Positions 1-8,599 of a stretch of 48,830 nt of DNA are shown in pieces. Under the pieces are notes generated by a model. The model searched no databases and was not told the origin of the DNA. It was given only the letters and a program-made list of their open reading frames with translations. Every line of letters begins with the position of its first letter. Within the stretch, counting starts at the first letter, position 1. A program made the translations under genes and the position numbers. The DNA is taken from the NCBI GenBank assembly GCA_000434435.1, contig FR895617.1, positions 1 through 48,830 on the forward strand. The letters run 5' to 3'. Source of the stretch: Firmicutes bacterium CAG:475. GTDB taxonomy: Bacteria > Bacillota > Clostridia > Christensenellales > CAG-917.

Positions 1-81
1 ACAGACACCGTATATAGATGTCTGCTTGTGTCGATTTTGGATTTTCTTTGTCAAAAGATTATCGCTTCGAGGTGCTTCCGA

Positions 82-327
82 TTATTCTATGGATTCTTTT
101 TCGTCGCTGTTGAATACGCTTGTGTCAAAAAACTCTGTAAGCGTGATTCCGAACCCGTCGCAAAGCATTTTTATGGTTACGATTCCCGGATTTATGCTCT
201 TTCCGTACAAAATATTTTTTATCGTAGACGGCGCAACGGCAGATTCGATGGCAAGTTTGTGAATCGACATTCTCTTGTCATCGAGCAAAAAGAGTATTCT
301 ATCCCTCACTGCCTCGTACGTTTTCAT
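82..327 (-). CDS. Small Cro/C1-type (XRE) HTH regulator
   Basis: An 81-residue protein that is almost entirely one helix-turn-helix domain. RILFLLDDKRMSIHKLAIES supplies the first helices and the recognition segment lies around STIKNILYGKS. The tail FGITLTEFFD is the usual end of this short clostridial XRE type. The start is the ATG at 327, with only a weak purine-rich site (TAGAG) upstream. It is divergent from the membrane-protein gene at 416, and the 88-base gap holds a strong promoter for that gene, so local or self repression is a reasonable inference. A paralogue of the same build lies at 34490-34732. Targets cannot be read from sequence. Confidence 0.8.
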   Translation of the reverse strand: MKTYEAVRDRILFLLDDKRMSIHKLAIESAVAPSTIKNILYGKSINPGIVTIKMLCDGFGITLTEFFDTSVFNSDEKESIE

Positions 328-350
328 AGTTTAACTCTACCATATCAGCA

Positions 351-379
351 TTGACAATGTGGGCTATATATGATACTAT
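351..379 (+). promoter_or_regulatory. Sigma-A promoter with GGCTATA direct repeat
   Basis: TTGACA (351-356), a 17-base spacer and TACTAT (374-379) form a near-consensus promoter for the gene at 416. Two direct copies of GGCTATA (362-368 and 382-388) lie exactly 20 bases apart and straddle the -10. They are a candidate operator for the divergent HTH protein. The binding role is inferred. Confidence 0.7.
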
Positions 380-415
380 TAGGCTATAAATAGACTCAAT
401 TGAGGGGGATCAACA

Positions 416-1252
416 ATGGGAAACCATGACTTTACAAATCCGCAATACTTATCATCTTATAAAAAGCGCATAAATACTTTATTTAAAACAGTCACATCTT
501 GTCTAATAGCGTTATCAATGGTTCTTTATTTTATTTGTTATGCAATTCTTTCAAAAGATACTAATACTGACTATAGTTCATTCATTTTTCTCCTATTACC
601 TATATTTCTCGCATCTGTCCTACCAGATATATTTATTTATAAAAACCAAATTCAAAACGGCAATGCGTTTCAAATATCAATCGATACGGGGAAGGAAGAA
701 CGATCCATTAGAATCGATAAGTGGTATAGAGTAAGACAACGCACTTTTTATATTGTAACTATAATTTGGTGTGTATTCTTCTTGTTTGCTTCGATTGCCA
801 GAATGTCAAACGACATCAAGTTCTGCATAATCAACAATATCAAAAATTCTTCCGCCATAATTGCGATGTCGGTTCTTTCTTCTATCGCAATAATTGTTGC
901 CTGCGCTATGTATTTGAGGTATCTATCATTATGGAAGAAAGTGCTTATATGGAATTATGACGAAATTAATTTGTCCATCGATGAGAAAAAAGCGATATTA
1001 GAAACTGAACGAGCCAATTATAAAGAACACAAAAGCCAACTTGCGATGGAAAAGCGCAATCAGAAAGAACTTCGGAAACACGAAACAAACAATTCCGTGC
1101 AACCTAAAAAAACGGTTCAACAATACTATAAAAAGAATCCTGAAACTATGACAAAGTTGACAAAAATCAATGAATTGAAAGAGTTGTTTGACAGCGGAAT
1201 CATCACACGGGAAGAATATGAAAAAGCACGAGCCGACATATTAGGCAAATAA
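416..1252 (+). CDS. Four-TM membrane protein with C-terminal SHOCT domain
   Basis: A 278-residue protein of unknown function. Four hydrophobic segments are visible at roughly residues 20-45, 55-77, 103-125 and 142-170. They are followed by a charged, probably coiled-coil stretch (about 185-240). The end, LFDSGIITREEYEKARADIL, is a typical SHOCT motif, a short domain common at the C-termini of bacterial membrane proteins and thought to mediate oligomerisation. The start ATG has GAGGGGG seven bases upstream. Base composition is clearly more AT-rich than the genes from 1300 on, and together with the HTH gene next door this suggests a recently gained two-gene islet. Confidence 0.8.
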   Translation: MGNHDFTNPQYLSSYKKRINTLFKTVTSCLIALSMVLYFICYAILSKDTNTDYSSFIFLLLPIFLASVLPDIFIYKNQIQNGNAFQISIDTGKEERSIRIDKWYRVRQRTFYIVTIIWCVFFLFASIARMSNDIKFCIINNIKNSSAIIAMSVLSSIAIIVACAMYLRYLSLWKKVLIWNYDEINLSIDEKKAILETERANYKEHKSQLAMEKRNQKELRKHETNNSVQPKKTVQQYYKKNPETMTKLTKINELKELFDSGIITREEYEKARADILGK

Positions 1253-1256
1253 TATA

Positions 1257-1295
1257 ACCAAAAAGCCACGCGATGCGTGGCTTTTTGGTTTTTTT
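1257..1295 (+). terminator. Strong rho-independent terminator
   Basis: A perfect 15-bp stem (1257-1271 with 1275-1289) and a three-base loop GAT are followed by a T run. It ends the gene at 416-1252 and, lying between convergent genes, may also stop the mreB-like transcript from the other strand. Confidence 0.93.
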
Positions 1296-1299
1296 CTTC

Positions 1300-2298
1300 T
1301 CAGTATAATTTGATGCCAAGCATATCCGACAACAAATTCTTCTCGTCAAAGAACCTTGCGCCGCCTATGGCAATTGCGTTTTCGACGTCTTTGAGAGGCG
1401 TAACAGGGAGTTCGAGAGCTTGTTCGAGATACTCGATAAGTCCGGGGATGTGGAGAGAACCGCCCGAAACGAATATGCCCTTGCGCAAAATTTCCGCCGA
1501 CAGTTCGGGAGGAGTTTGATTGAGGACGGACATTATGACTTCTATAATGTCGTCAACAAGCGGAATCACGGCGTCGCGCATTTGCTCTGCCGTGACATAG
1601 AGAGAGCGAGGCGAACCGTCCGCACTGCCGCCGCTGACGGCATAACTGCCCTCGTCGTTGACGTAGAAAGAAAGCGCAGATTTTTTGAGATTTTCGATGG
1701 TAAATTCGCCCACTTTCACGCCGTAATTCATATACAAGCTGTCAATGATTGCGTTGTTGAAAGCGTCGCCCGCTATATTGACCGAGCAGCCCGTTGCTAT
1801 GCCGTGGTTGGTGACTGCGGAAATTTCGGTTTTTCCGCCGCCGATGTCAACGAAAAGTCCGCCGATGCTGTTGGTGTAGGCAAGAAGGCTCAATCCCGAC
1901 TCCACGAGCGTAACTTCCTTTATGCCTGCTTTTATGCAGCACTTTTCCACCGCGCGCCTGTCCGAACCCGACGAGGATTCGCAAATGGACACGATAGCTT
2001 TGATTCTGGGCATAAAAATGCCTTCGGGGATAATCTTTTTGAGGAAGTAATTGAGGAGCATGGTTGCCATTTCTTCGTCAACGATGATGCCCTCTTTTAT
2101 AGGCGCAATGACTCTTGCGCCGCCGAGCGAACCGGTCATAACGCTTTCCGCTCTGTAACCTGCGTCGCGGATTTCGAGGCGGTTGCGCGATTTGGTCGCA
2201 ATGGCGATTGCAGGCTCGCGCAAAACGAGCCCTATGCCCTTTTGATAAATGGTGATAAACTTGCTTCCAAGGTCAATCGATAATTCTATTGTTGCCAT
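1300..2298 (-). CDS. mreB: MreB/Mbl-family bacterial actin
   Basis: 332 residues, the usual length of MreB, the actin homologue that directs lateral cell-wall synthesis along the inner membrane. The actin ATPase motifs are visible: phosphate 1 as IDLGSKFITIY, phosphate 2 as VDIGGGKTEIS, and the adenosine loop VSGGSLHIPG near residue 280. The phosphate 1 loop differs from the usual DLGTANT, so this is a divergent member. The ATG at 2298 is chosen because CGGAG lies six bases upstream; it overlaps the end of maf by 26 bases, which suggests translational coupling. mreC and mreD are not next to it, unlike the classical maf-mreBCD arrangement. It could be an Mbl/MreBH-type paralogue rather than the main MreB. 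Confidence 0.85.
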   Translation of the reverse strand: MATIELSIDLGSKFITIYQKGIGLVLREPAIAIATKSRNRLEIRDAGYRAESVMTGSLGGARVIAPIKEGIIVDEEMATMLLNYFLKKIIPEGIFMPRIKAIVSICESSSGSDRRAVEKCCIKAGIKEVTLVESGLSLLAYTNSIGGLFVDIGGGKTEISAVTNHGIATGCSVNIAGDAFNNAIIDSLYMNYGVKVGEFTIENLKKSALSFYVNDEGSYAVSGGSADGSPRSLYVTAEQMRDAVIPLVDDIIEVIMSVLNQTPPELSAEILRKGIFVSGGSLHIPGLIEYLEQALELPVTPLKDVENAIAIGGARFFDEKNLLSDMLGIKLY

Positions 2299-2866
2299 TG
2301 ATAACTCCGACTCGAACGAGAATATCGCCGAGTTTTTCTTTGGGCAGTCCCATTATGTTCGAGTAACTGCCGCTGTATTTTTTCACTATTCTTTTGTCTT
2401 GAATCCCGTATGCACCCGCTTTGTCGAAAGGCTTGCAGTCGTCGATATACGCATAAATCTGCTCGTCCGTGAGGGTTTTGAAAGTGACGAGCGACTTTAC
2501 GCAAGCCACAACTTTTTTGCCCTCGCACGTCACGCAAACGCCCGTATATACGACATGCGTGCGTCCGTTGAGGCTTTTTATCATCTCGAAAGCACGCGCT
2601 CTGTCGTGCGGTTTGCCGTACACTTTGCCGTCAAGCACGACGATTGTGTCCGCCGCAATGACCGTGTCGCTTCTATGCTCGCAAGCGATATACTCCGCCT
2701 TTGCTTTTGCGAGTTTTTCGACGAGCAAAAACGGGAAACGGGATTTTATCTCGCTCTCGTCTATATTTGCGGGGATAACCTCGTATTTTACGCCCATATC
2801 CGCAAGAATTTCCTTGCGGCGAGGCGAGGACGAGGCGAGAATCACGTTGTTTGAAAACTTGTTCAT
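2273..2866 (-). CDS. maf: Maf-like nucleotide pyrophosphatase
   Basis: 197 residues from the chosen ATG at 2866; an upstream in-frame TTG at 2917 would add a Lys/Arg-rich stretch not typical of the family. The Maf signature ILASSSPRRKEIL is at the extreme N-terminus, followed by IAADTIVV with the catalytic Asp and VYGKP. The family hydrolyses non-canonical or pyrimidine nucleoside triphosphates such as dTTP and UTP, and is linked to septum control. The order ppx-maf-mreB on one strand, with the maf/mreB overlap, indicates one transcription unit. Confidence 0.92.
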   Translation of the reverse strand: MNKFSNNVILASSSPRRKEILADMGVKYEVIPANIDESEIKSRFPFLLVEKLAKAKAEYIACEHRSDTVIAADTIVVLDGKVYGKPHDRARAFEMIKSLNGRTHVVYTGVCVTCEGKKVVACVKSLVTFKTLTDEQIYAYIDDCKPFDKAGAYGIQDKRIVKKYSGSYSNIMGLPKEKLGDILVRVGVINGNNRIID

Positions 2867-2929
2867 TTCGTGCCGATTCCGATTAGATTTTCTAATCTTT
2901 CGTTTTGGTTTTTGCAATCATTATTCCGA

Positions 2930-4450
2930 TTACAGAATTTCGAGGTTCTTGCCGTATGCCGCCTTGAATTCTGCCGCCGCGCCCATAGCGTCCTTGACTT
3001 CGAGCGTGCAGTCGCCGCCGTTTTCGCATTCGGTTTTTACGATGACGCTGTCGCCGAGCACGTCACAGTTGATGCCCGTGACCACACCGCTTTGGCTTCT
3101 GTCAAAGCTCTCGGCAATGCGCAAAATGACGCTGAGCTTTCTGATTGCGTCCACGTCCTCCTGGGTGAGCATATCCTTGTATTTGAGGATTTCGTCGCGT
3201 GCGTTTTCGGCTTTTCTGTGCCCTGCGGCAACGAACGCCGCAACGACTATATCCTTGTGCGGCACACCGTAGAGGTTGCTGTTGAGGATGATATACGCCG
3301 AGTGGAGTTGGTGATTGTAGAACTTGATTCTCATACCGCTGTCGTGCAAAAGTGCGGCGATTTTGAGCACTCTGACGTAAACTCTGGGCATCTTGTGAAG
3401 CACTTTGAGTTGTTTGAAAAGCTGTATGGAGAGGTTGTAGACGTGTTCCGCGTGCGCAATATTGAGGTCGTGATACTTCATTTGCGTGTAAATGGAGTGT
3501 CCCAAAACGTCCGAAAGAGGTCTTTCGTTGACGCCCGGCACTGCATAGCGGAACATTGCGCCCTCTCTCAATCCGCAGCCGCTGATCGTGATTTTTTGGA
3601 AGTCGAAGCGAGAAAGCACCGCTTTCATAACGGCAAGCGCGCTCGGGAAGATGTCCGCGCGTCCGCTCGAAAGTCCTTTTATCTTCATCGTGCTGTTGAG
3701 GTCGAGTTTCTTTATCGTATTGTAGATGTTTTCAAACTCGGTGACGGGAAGCTCGTAGTTGTGCGTCATGTTGAAAGGATATTTCTTGATAAGACGGCTG
3801 ATTCTGCCGAGGTTTCTGAAACTTCCGCCCACACCGACAAACGCCGTATCCGGCTCGATACCGTCAAGCCAGGGGATTTTTTCAAGCTGTTCGCCGATGA
3901 AGTCCTCGATCTTCTTTGCGCGCTCTTGCGGCGTAGAGGAATCGTTTTTGAACAAATCCGTAAGCGTAACCGCGCCGAAAGGCAAGGTTTCGAAATGGAT
4001 TAGGTTTCTTCTGTTGTAATAGATGAGGTTTGTAGAGCCACCTCCCATCTCCATAATCAAGCCCTTGGGGATGTCCATAGAGTTGATTACGCCTTGATAA
4101 ACGAGCATTGCTTGCTCATCGGGAGAAAGCACTTTGATTTTGATGCCGCAAGTCATTGCGACTTCGTCGAGGAAACTCTTTTGATTTTTTGCACGTCTGA
4201 CCGCCGCCGTCGCATACGCAAAGATTTTGTCAACCTTGTTTGCGTCGCACAAACGACGGAACATTGTAAGCGTTTTTATCGTCTGCGCAATGCGCTGCGG
4301 CTTGATGAAACCGTCCCAGTCCATATCTTGTCCGAGTCGCACCATTTCTTTGAGTTCGTCAAAAACAACAAAGTAGCCTCCGTCCAAAACGTTGACCAGC
4401 ACGAGTCTTGCAGAGTTTGAGCCAATGTCGATAATCGCTATTTTTTCCAT
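2930..4450 (-). CDS. Ppx/GppA-family exopolyphosphatase with HD domain
   Basis: 506 residues. An N-terminal Ppx/GppA actin-like phosphatase domain starts at IAIIDIGSNSARLVLV and carries MEMGGGSTNLIYY near residue 140 (phosphate-binding loops). A C-terminal HD-type helical domain from about 310 has LKIAALLHDSG as its HD motif. The family removes phosphate from polyphosphate or from pppGpp; which substrate applies cannot be decided here. The length matches the long E. coli Ppx/GppA form. The ATG is preceded by AGGAGA. It is first in the ppx-maf-mreB group, with 63 bases before maf. Confidence 0.9.
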   Translation of the reverse strand: MEKIAIIDIGSNSARLVLVNVLDGGYFVVFDELKEMVRLGQDMDWDGFIKPQRIAQTIKTLTMFRRLCDANKVDKIFAYATAAVRRAKNQKSFLDEVAMTCGIKIKVLSPDEQAMLVYQGVINSMDIPKGLIMEMGGGSTNLIYYNRRNLIHFETLPFGAVTLTDLFKNDSSTPQERAKKIEDFIGEQLEKIPWLDGIEPDTAFVGVGGSFRNLGRISRLIKKYPFNMTHNYELPVTEFENIYNTIKKLDLNSTMKIKGLSSGRADIFPSALAVMKAVLSRFDFQKITISGCGLREGAMFRYAVPGVNERPLSDVLGHSIYTQMKYHDLNIAHAEHVYNLSIQLFKQLKVLHKMPRVYVRVLKIAALLHDSGMRIKFYNHQLHSAYIILNSNLYGVPHKDIVVAAFVAAGHRKAENARDEILKYKDMLTQEDVDAIRKLSVILRIAESFDRSQSGVVTGINCDVLGDSVIVKTECENGGDCTLEVKDAMGAAAEFKAAYGKNLEIL

Positions 4451-4577
4451 ATAATTCTCCTAGCGGCTTTCGCCGTGTCCTTTTGAGGACGATTGTTCAA
4501 TTCTTATTTCTTTCTTTTCCCGCTTATATATTCAAATATTTTCAGTACGTTTTATTTGCCGAGATTTGCTTTGCAAA

Positions 4578-5408
4578 TCATTTGTCTTGCGGTTTTGTTT
4601 CCAAAATGCATTTGGAGGGGCATTTCGACGCGCATATTCCGCAACCGGTGCATTTGGAGTAGTCTATGACGGCAAGGTTGTTTTGAAGGGTTATCGCGCC
4701 GTTGGGACATACCTTTGCGCAAAGTCCGCACCCGAGACACCCCACCGTGCATACCGCGCGCACTTCCTTTGCGCCTCTCAAGCAGTTGGAGCACGCCACG
4801 TAGTATTTTGCGCTTGCAGGCACTCTCTTGACAAGGCGTTTGGGGCAAGAGTTGATGCATCTTCCGCAAGCGACGCACTTTTCTCTGTCCACCTGCGCGT
4901 ATCCGTCCTCTCCCACTTTCATTGCGCTGAACGGGCAAGAATCCACGCACGAGCCCATGCCCAAGCAACCCCATTTGCATTGTTTTCTGCCGCCGCCGAG
5001 CAATTCCATACTTCTGCAATTGCCGTAGCCCATGTATTCGTACTTGTCAACGGCATATTTTCCGCCTCGGCAAGCAACCACTATCATGGTTTCTTCGGCA
5101 TCTATGCTTTGTCCCATGATGTCCGCAATCGCTTTTTTGTTTTCCGCAGACGTTGCCGCGCATGCGTTGATGTCCGCTTTGCCCTCTACGACGGCCTTTG
5201 CAAAAGCGTCGCAGCCTGCGTATCCGCATCCGCCGCAGTTTGCGCCCGAGAGCTTTTCACGCACTTGTTTGATGCGTTCGTCCTCGTGTACGGCAAGTTT
5301 TTTCCCGAGCACCGCAAGCGTCACGCCGAATACCAACGCAAGCACGAGCAACACCAGTGTCGAATACAATATCGTCATCGGATTTACAGCCGAAATAAAG
5401 TTAAGCAT
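4578..5408 (-). CDS. rnfB: RnfB, ferredoxin-like subunit of the Rnf complex
   Basis: 276 residues. An N-terminal membrane anchor (about 10-34) is followed by the RnfB cluster motif CGGCGYAGCDAFAKAV and a series of [4Fe-4S] motifs, including CVACGRCINSCP, CLGCGLCAKVCP and CTGCGICASKCP. RnfB is the likely electron entry point from reduced ferredoxin in the ion-pumping ferredoxin:NAD+ oxidoreductase. The Shine-Dalgarno GGAGGTGAT is close to perfect. It is the last gene of rnfCDGEAB, 15 bases after rnfA. A short hairpin (GATTTGC-TTT-GCAAATC) overlaps its stop codon, but no T tract follows. Confidence 0.96.
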   Translation of the reverse strand: MLNFISAVNPMTILYSTLVLLVLALVFGVTLAVLGKKLAVHEDERIKQVREKLSGANCGGCGYAGCDAFAKAVVEGKADINACAATSAENKKAIADIMGQSIDAEETMIVVACRGGKYAVDKYEYMGYGNCRSMELLGGGRKQCKWGCLGMGSCVDSCPFSAMKVGEDGYAQVDREKCVACGRCINSCPKRLVKRVPASAKYYVACSNCLRGAKEVRAVCTVGCLGCGLCAKVCPNGAITLQNNLAVIDYSKCTGCGICASKCPSKCILETKPQDK

Positions 5409-5423
5409 AAAGCATCACCTCCC

Positions 5424-6044
5424 TCAAGGAAACATGAGCGTCACCGCGCCCGACGTCGAAATAAGACCGCCGAAGGCAACGAACGCCATGCTGAGTATGC
5501 TCGCCGATATGAGAGTGATCGGGAAACCTCTGAACGGCTTCGGAACGGCGTCCAAATCCATCTTTTCGCGCACGCCCGCAAGGAGCATAATCGCAATGAG
5601 GAAGCCCACGCCGCTGAACGTACCGTTGAGGAATGCTTGCAACAAACTTATGCCGCTTGCAACGCCGTAAGTGTCGATATTGAGTATCGCAACGCCGAGA
5701 ACCGCACAGTTTGTTGTGATAAGAGGAAGATATACGCCGAGCGCACTGTAAAGAGCAGGCATATACTTTTTGAGCACCATTTCGATGAGTTGCACGAGTG
5801 CCGCGATAACGAGAATAAACGCAATGGTTTGCAAATACTCCACGCCGAGCGCAACGAGTGCTTTTTGCACGCACCAGGTTATGACGCTCGCAACGCCCAT
5901 AACGAAGGTGACCGCAAGTCCCATTCCGAGAGCCGTGTCCGTCTTTTTGGAAACGCCGAGGAACGGGCATATACCGAGAAACTGACTGAGGACGAAGTTG
6001 TTGACGAACATCGCTCCGATTATAAGCAAAAAGTATTCCATCAT
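5424..6044 (-). CDS. rnfA: RnfA, membrane subunit of the Rnf complex
   Basis: 206 residues, six predicted membrane segments. The family stretch FVNNFVLSQFLGICPFLGV is near the N-terminus and LPLITTNCAVLG in the middle; the conserved Cys residues in these are proposed Fe-S ligands between RnfA and RnfE. Its ATG overlaps the rnfE stop (ATGA), with GGGGAGG just upstream, so the two are translationally coupled. RnfA and RnfE are homologous inverted-topology partners forming the membrane core. Confidence 0.97.
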   Translation of the reverse strand: MMEYFLLIIGAMFVNNFVLSQFLGICPFLGVSKKTDTALGMGLAVTFVMGVASVITWCVQKALVALGVEYLQTIAFILVIAALVQLIEMVLKKYMPALYSALGVYLPLITTNCAVLGVAILNIDTYGVASGISLLQAFLNGTFSGVGFLIAIMLLAGVREKMDLDAVPKPFRGFPITLISASILSMAFVAFGGLISTSGAVTLMFP

Positions 6045-6757
6045 TCAGCCTCCCCTTCTTTTTGTTCGAGCGCGGATTTTGCGTTTTCGATATTCTGTGC
6101 GGCTTTTTCCGCTTCAAGTTGTTTCTTTTTCGCTCTTTGGTCGCTCACAAGATTGACGAGTGCCATCGCAAGACCGAGCGTAAGGAATCCGCCTGCGGGA
6201 AGAACGAATATGGCAAGCGAATAATCTCTTGCCGCTCCCAGCGAGATGCCGAATGTCAGAGAGCCGAGCGAGCCTGCAAATATCGTGCCGCTGCCGATAA
6301 GCTCTCTCACGAAGCCGAGGCAAGTGAGCGCAAGCGTAAAGCCGAGTCCCATGCCCAAACCGTCGAGAATGCTGTCGCCAACTTTGTTTGAGCTTGCAAA
6401 CGCTTCCGCTCTTGCCAGAATGATGCAGTTGACGACGATAAGCGGCAAATATATACCGAGCGCGCTGTAAAGCGTCGGGATAAACTTTTTGAGTATCATT
6501 TCAAGCAACGTAACGAAAGTTGCGATGATGAGGACGTATGCGGGGATACGCACTTTGTCGGGGATAACCTTTCTCAAAAGAGAAACGAGAGCGTTGGAGC
6601 AGATGAGTATAAGCGTTGCCGCAAGTCCCATGCCCAAGCCGTTGAACGCGCTTGTGGTGATTGCAAGCGTCGGGCACATGCCAAGCACCAATCTGAACGT
6701 CGGGTTTTGCGCGAAAATGCCGTTTGATACGATTTGAAGTTTGGAATTGCTCTTCAT
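6041..6757 (-). CDS. rnfE: RnfE, membrane subunit of the Rnf complex
   Basis: 238 residues with six membrane segments. NPTFRLVLGMCPTLAITTSA marks the N-terminus and LPLIVVNCIILARAEAFAS the mid-protein Cys motif. A charged tail of about 40 residues rich in Lys, Glu and Ala follows the last helix and is probably cytoplasmic; it is longer than in many homologues. GAGGAGG lies six bases before the ATG. The gene starts one base after the rnfG stop and its own stop overlaps rnfA. Confidence 0.97.
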   Translation of the reverse strand: MKSNSKLQIVSNGIFAQNPTFRLVLGMCPTLAITTSAFNGLGMGLAATLILICSNALVSLLRKVIPDKVRIPAYVLIIATFVTLLEMILKKFIPTLYSALGIYLPLIVVNCIILARAEAFASSNKVGDSILDGLGMGLGFTLALTCLGFVRELIGSGTIFAGSLGSLTFGISLGAARDYSLAIFVLPAGGFLTLGLAMALVNLVSDQRAKKKQLEAEKAAQNIENAKSALEQKEGEAE

Positions 6758-6758
6758 A

Positions 6759-7529
6759 TCACGCCTCCTCGATATACGTTCTGTATGCGTACACCGCCGC
6801 CGCTATCGCATTGTGATAACCCGTCGAAGTGTAGGTTGCTGAACTCACCGCACTAACCTCGCCTTCTTGAAGGTCGGATTTGTTTTTTACGAGTTCGAGT
6901 TTCTTTATTGTTTTCAAATCCAAGCCGACGTACTTCGACTTGTTGGCTTTTTCGACTTTGTCGAAATAACCTGCCGTTTCGCCCTGCTCATAAACCGAAA
7001 TATCTTTGATAATGCCGTCTTTGTTTACAAACACAAGCAGTTCGATAGAGCCGTCCTTTGCGCCGCCGCCCACCGTGTAGTAGCAATATCCGACGATTTC
7101 CTCGCCGTTTTTCGCCACAAAGCAAGATTCCACGTAGTTGTTTTTGTCGTAGTCGTAGGACGCGAGTTTTTCATCCTTGACGGACGTTTCCGAGCCGAAA
7201 GCCGCCGTGCATTTGTCTGCGATAACTCCGTCGGGATCGACGTAAGCCACCCAATTGACGATGCCGAGCAAAAGTCCTGCGACAAGCGCAATGACGGTGA
7301 GCACCAACGTGCATTTTGCAACGTCGCCGAGCTTGGATTTCTTTTTGTTCTTTTCCTTTTGGGAATCCTCTTGCGCTACGTTCGCTTTTACGTCCGTTGC
7401 ATCCGCCTTCACGTCGGATACGACCTCGTCCGCTTTTTGTTGCTCAGGTGTAGCGACGTTTTCCTCGGTGGATTCCACTTTTGTTTCCTCGTTTGAAATC
7501 GAGGCATTTTTCAACGTATCGTCAGTCAT
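6759..7529 (-). CDS. rnfG: RnfG, flavin-carrying subunit of the Rnf complex
   Basis: 256 residues from the ATG at 7529, which has GGAGG at the right distance; longer in-frame readings upstream lack a site. One membrane segment is near residues 55-78 and an extracellular FMN-binding domain follows. The flavinylation motif is VSSATYTST near the C-terminus, where FMN would be covalently attached to the Thr by ApbE; this reads SSAT instead of the common SGAT. About 50 residues before the membrane helix are acidic, low-complexity and probably cytoplasmic, an extension not seen in short RnfG proteins. No apbE gene is in the window. The start overlaps the rnfD end by eight bases. Confidence 0.93.
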   Translation of the reverse strand: MTDDTLKNASISNEETKVESTEENVATPEQQKADEVVSDVKADATDVKANVAQEDSQKEKNKKKSKLGDVAKCTLVLTVIALVAGLLLGIVNWVAYVDPDGVIADKCTAAFGSETSVKDEKLASYDYDKNNYVESCFVAKNGEEIVGYCYYTVGGGAKDGSIELLVFVNKDGIIKDISVYEQGETAGYFDKVEKANKSKYVGLDLKTIKKLELVKNKSDLQEGEVSAVSSATYTSTGYHNAIAAAVYAYRTYIEEA

Positions 7530-8598
7530 TTTTGCCTCCTTCCAAAGCTTCTTTGTTTTTGCTCTTGACAAGTTTTGCCACATTGAGTTTCTTCGGTGCG
7601 CCGAACACTCTGGGCATAATCTTGTCAAGAAGCGGCGTGAGTATGTTCATAAGCAATATCGCAAAAGACACTCCTTCGTTCATAGTGCCGAATTTTCTGA
7701 ATATAACCGTCAAAAAGCCGAGCCCCACGCCGTATATCACGACCGCAAGGCAGGACTTGGGCGAAGTTGCGTAGTCGGTTGCCATAAAGAACGCACCGAA
7801 CATAAGACCGCCGCCGAGAAGGTACGTCCAGATGTATTCGCCGACGTAACCCGTGTTTGCAAAGAATATTGCTGTAAACACGACCACCGAGCCGATGTAA
7901 AGTGCGGGGATACGCCAGTCGATAACTCTGCGAACGAGCAAATACACGCCGCCGATGAGGATTGCAAGCGTGCTGACCTCGCCCGCGCTTCCGCCGATAC
8001 GTCCGAGGAACATATCCAAAGCGTTAAGCCCTGCTGCAGGATTCGAACCGTTTGCAATCGAGCTTTTTACGCCTGCCATAGGCGTTGCGCTCGTGATTGC
8101 GCTGATGTCGATGTCGACTGCGTGTCCGAAGAACGAGAACAAATTTGCGCCGTTATTAAGAGTGATGGGAGATACGAAACTCGTCATAACGCCCGTCCAG
8201 CACAAAAGCAGGAAGATACGAGCGGTGATTGCAGGGTTTGCGAAGTTTTTGCCGATGCCGCCGAAGAGCATCTTGACGATGACGATTGCAAAGAATCCGC
8301 CCACGATAGGCACGTAAAACGGCACGACGGGCGGCAGATTGAGCGAGAGTATCATACCCGTAACGACCGCCGACAAATCGCCTACGCTTTGGAAGCGTTT
8401 GCCGATGACGTTGAAAAGCCATTCCGAGAAAACGCAAGTGCCGACGCACAAAATCATCATGCAAAGCGGATAAAATCCGTAAAGCAAAACGCTTGCAATC
8501 GTCGCGGGGATAAGCGCGATGATGACGTCGAGCATCATCTTTCTCGTGGTGAACGTGGTTGATATATGCGGGGACGACGAAACTATGTATTTTGCCAT
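7522..8598 (-). CDS. rnfD: RnfD, flavin-carrying membrane subunit of the Rnf complex
   Basis: 358 residues, many membrane helices (about nine or ten). The covalent FMN motif is ITSATPMAGVK near residue 175, with the Thr of SAT as attachment site. LFGGIGKNFANPAITARIF is a family signature. RnfD carries electrons across the membrane together with RnfG and is thought to belong to the ion path. The start is one base after the rnfC stop. Its Shine-Dalgarno, GGGGG about eleven bases upstream, is looser than those of its neighbours. Confidence 0.97.
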   Translation of the reverse strand: MAKYIVSSSPHISTTFTTRKMMLDVIIALIPATIASVLLYGFYPLCMMILCVGTCVFSEWLFNVIGKRFQSVGDLSAVVTGMILSLNLPPVVPFYVPIVGGFFAIVIVKMLFGGIGKNFANPAITARIFLLLCWTGVMTSFVSPITLNNGANLFSFFGHAVDIDISAITSATPMAGVKSSIANGSNPAAGLNALDMFLGRIGGSAGEVSTLAILIGGVYLLVRRVIDWRIPALYIGSVVVFTAIFFANTGYVGEYIWTYLLGGGLMFGAFFMATDYATSPKSCLAVVIYGVGLGFLTVIFRKFGTMNEGVSFAILLMNILTPLLDKIMPRVFGAPKKLNVAKLVKSKNKEALEGGKND

Positions 8599-8599
8599 A

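Noticed and set aside
2..23. Inverted repeat CAGACA/TGTCTG at the window start
   Set aside because: Only a 6-bp stem with a 10-base AT-rich loop and no T tract; too weak to call a terminator or operator.
2867..2917. Extended TTG start for maf
   Set aside because: The extra 17 residues are Lys/Arg-rich and outside the family; the ATG at 2866 lies at the expected distance before ILASSSPRR.
4566..6224. Long open frame on the plus strand opposite rnfB, rnfA and rnfE
   Set aside because: It is antisense to three well-supported genes, Arg/His/Ala-rich, with no ribosome site and no recognisable domain. Similar antisense frames opposite rnfC and the AGPS-like gene were rejected for the same reasons.
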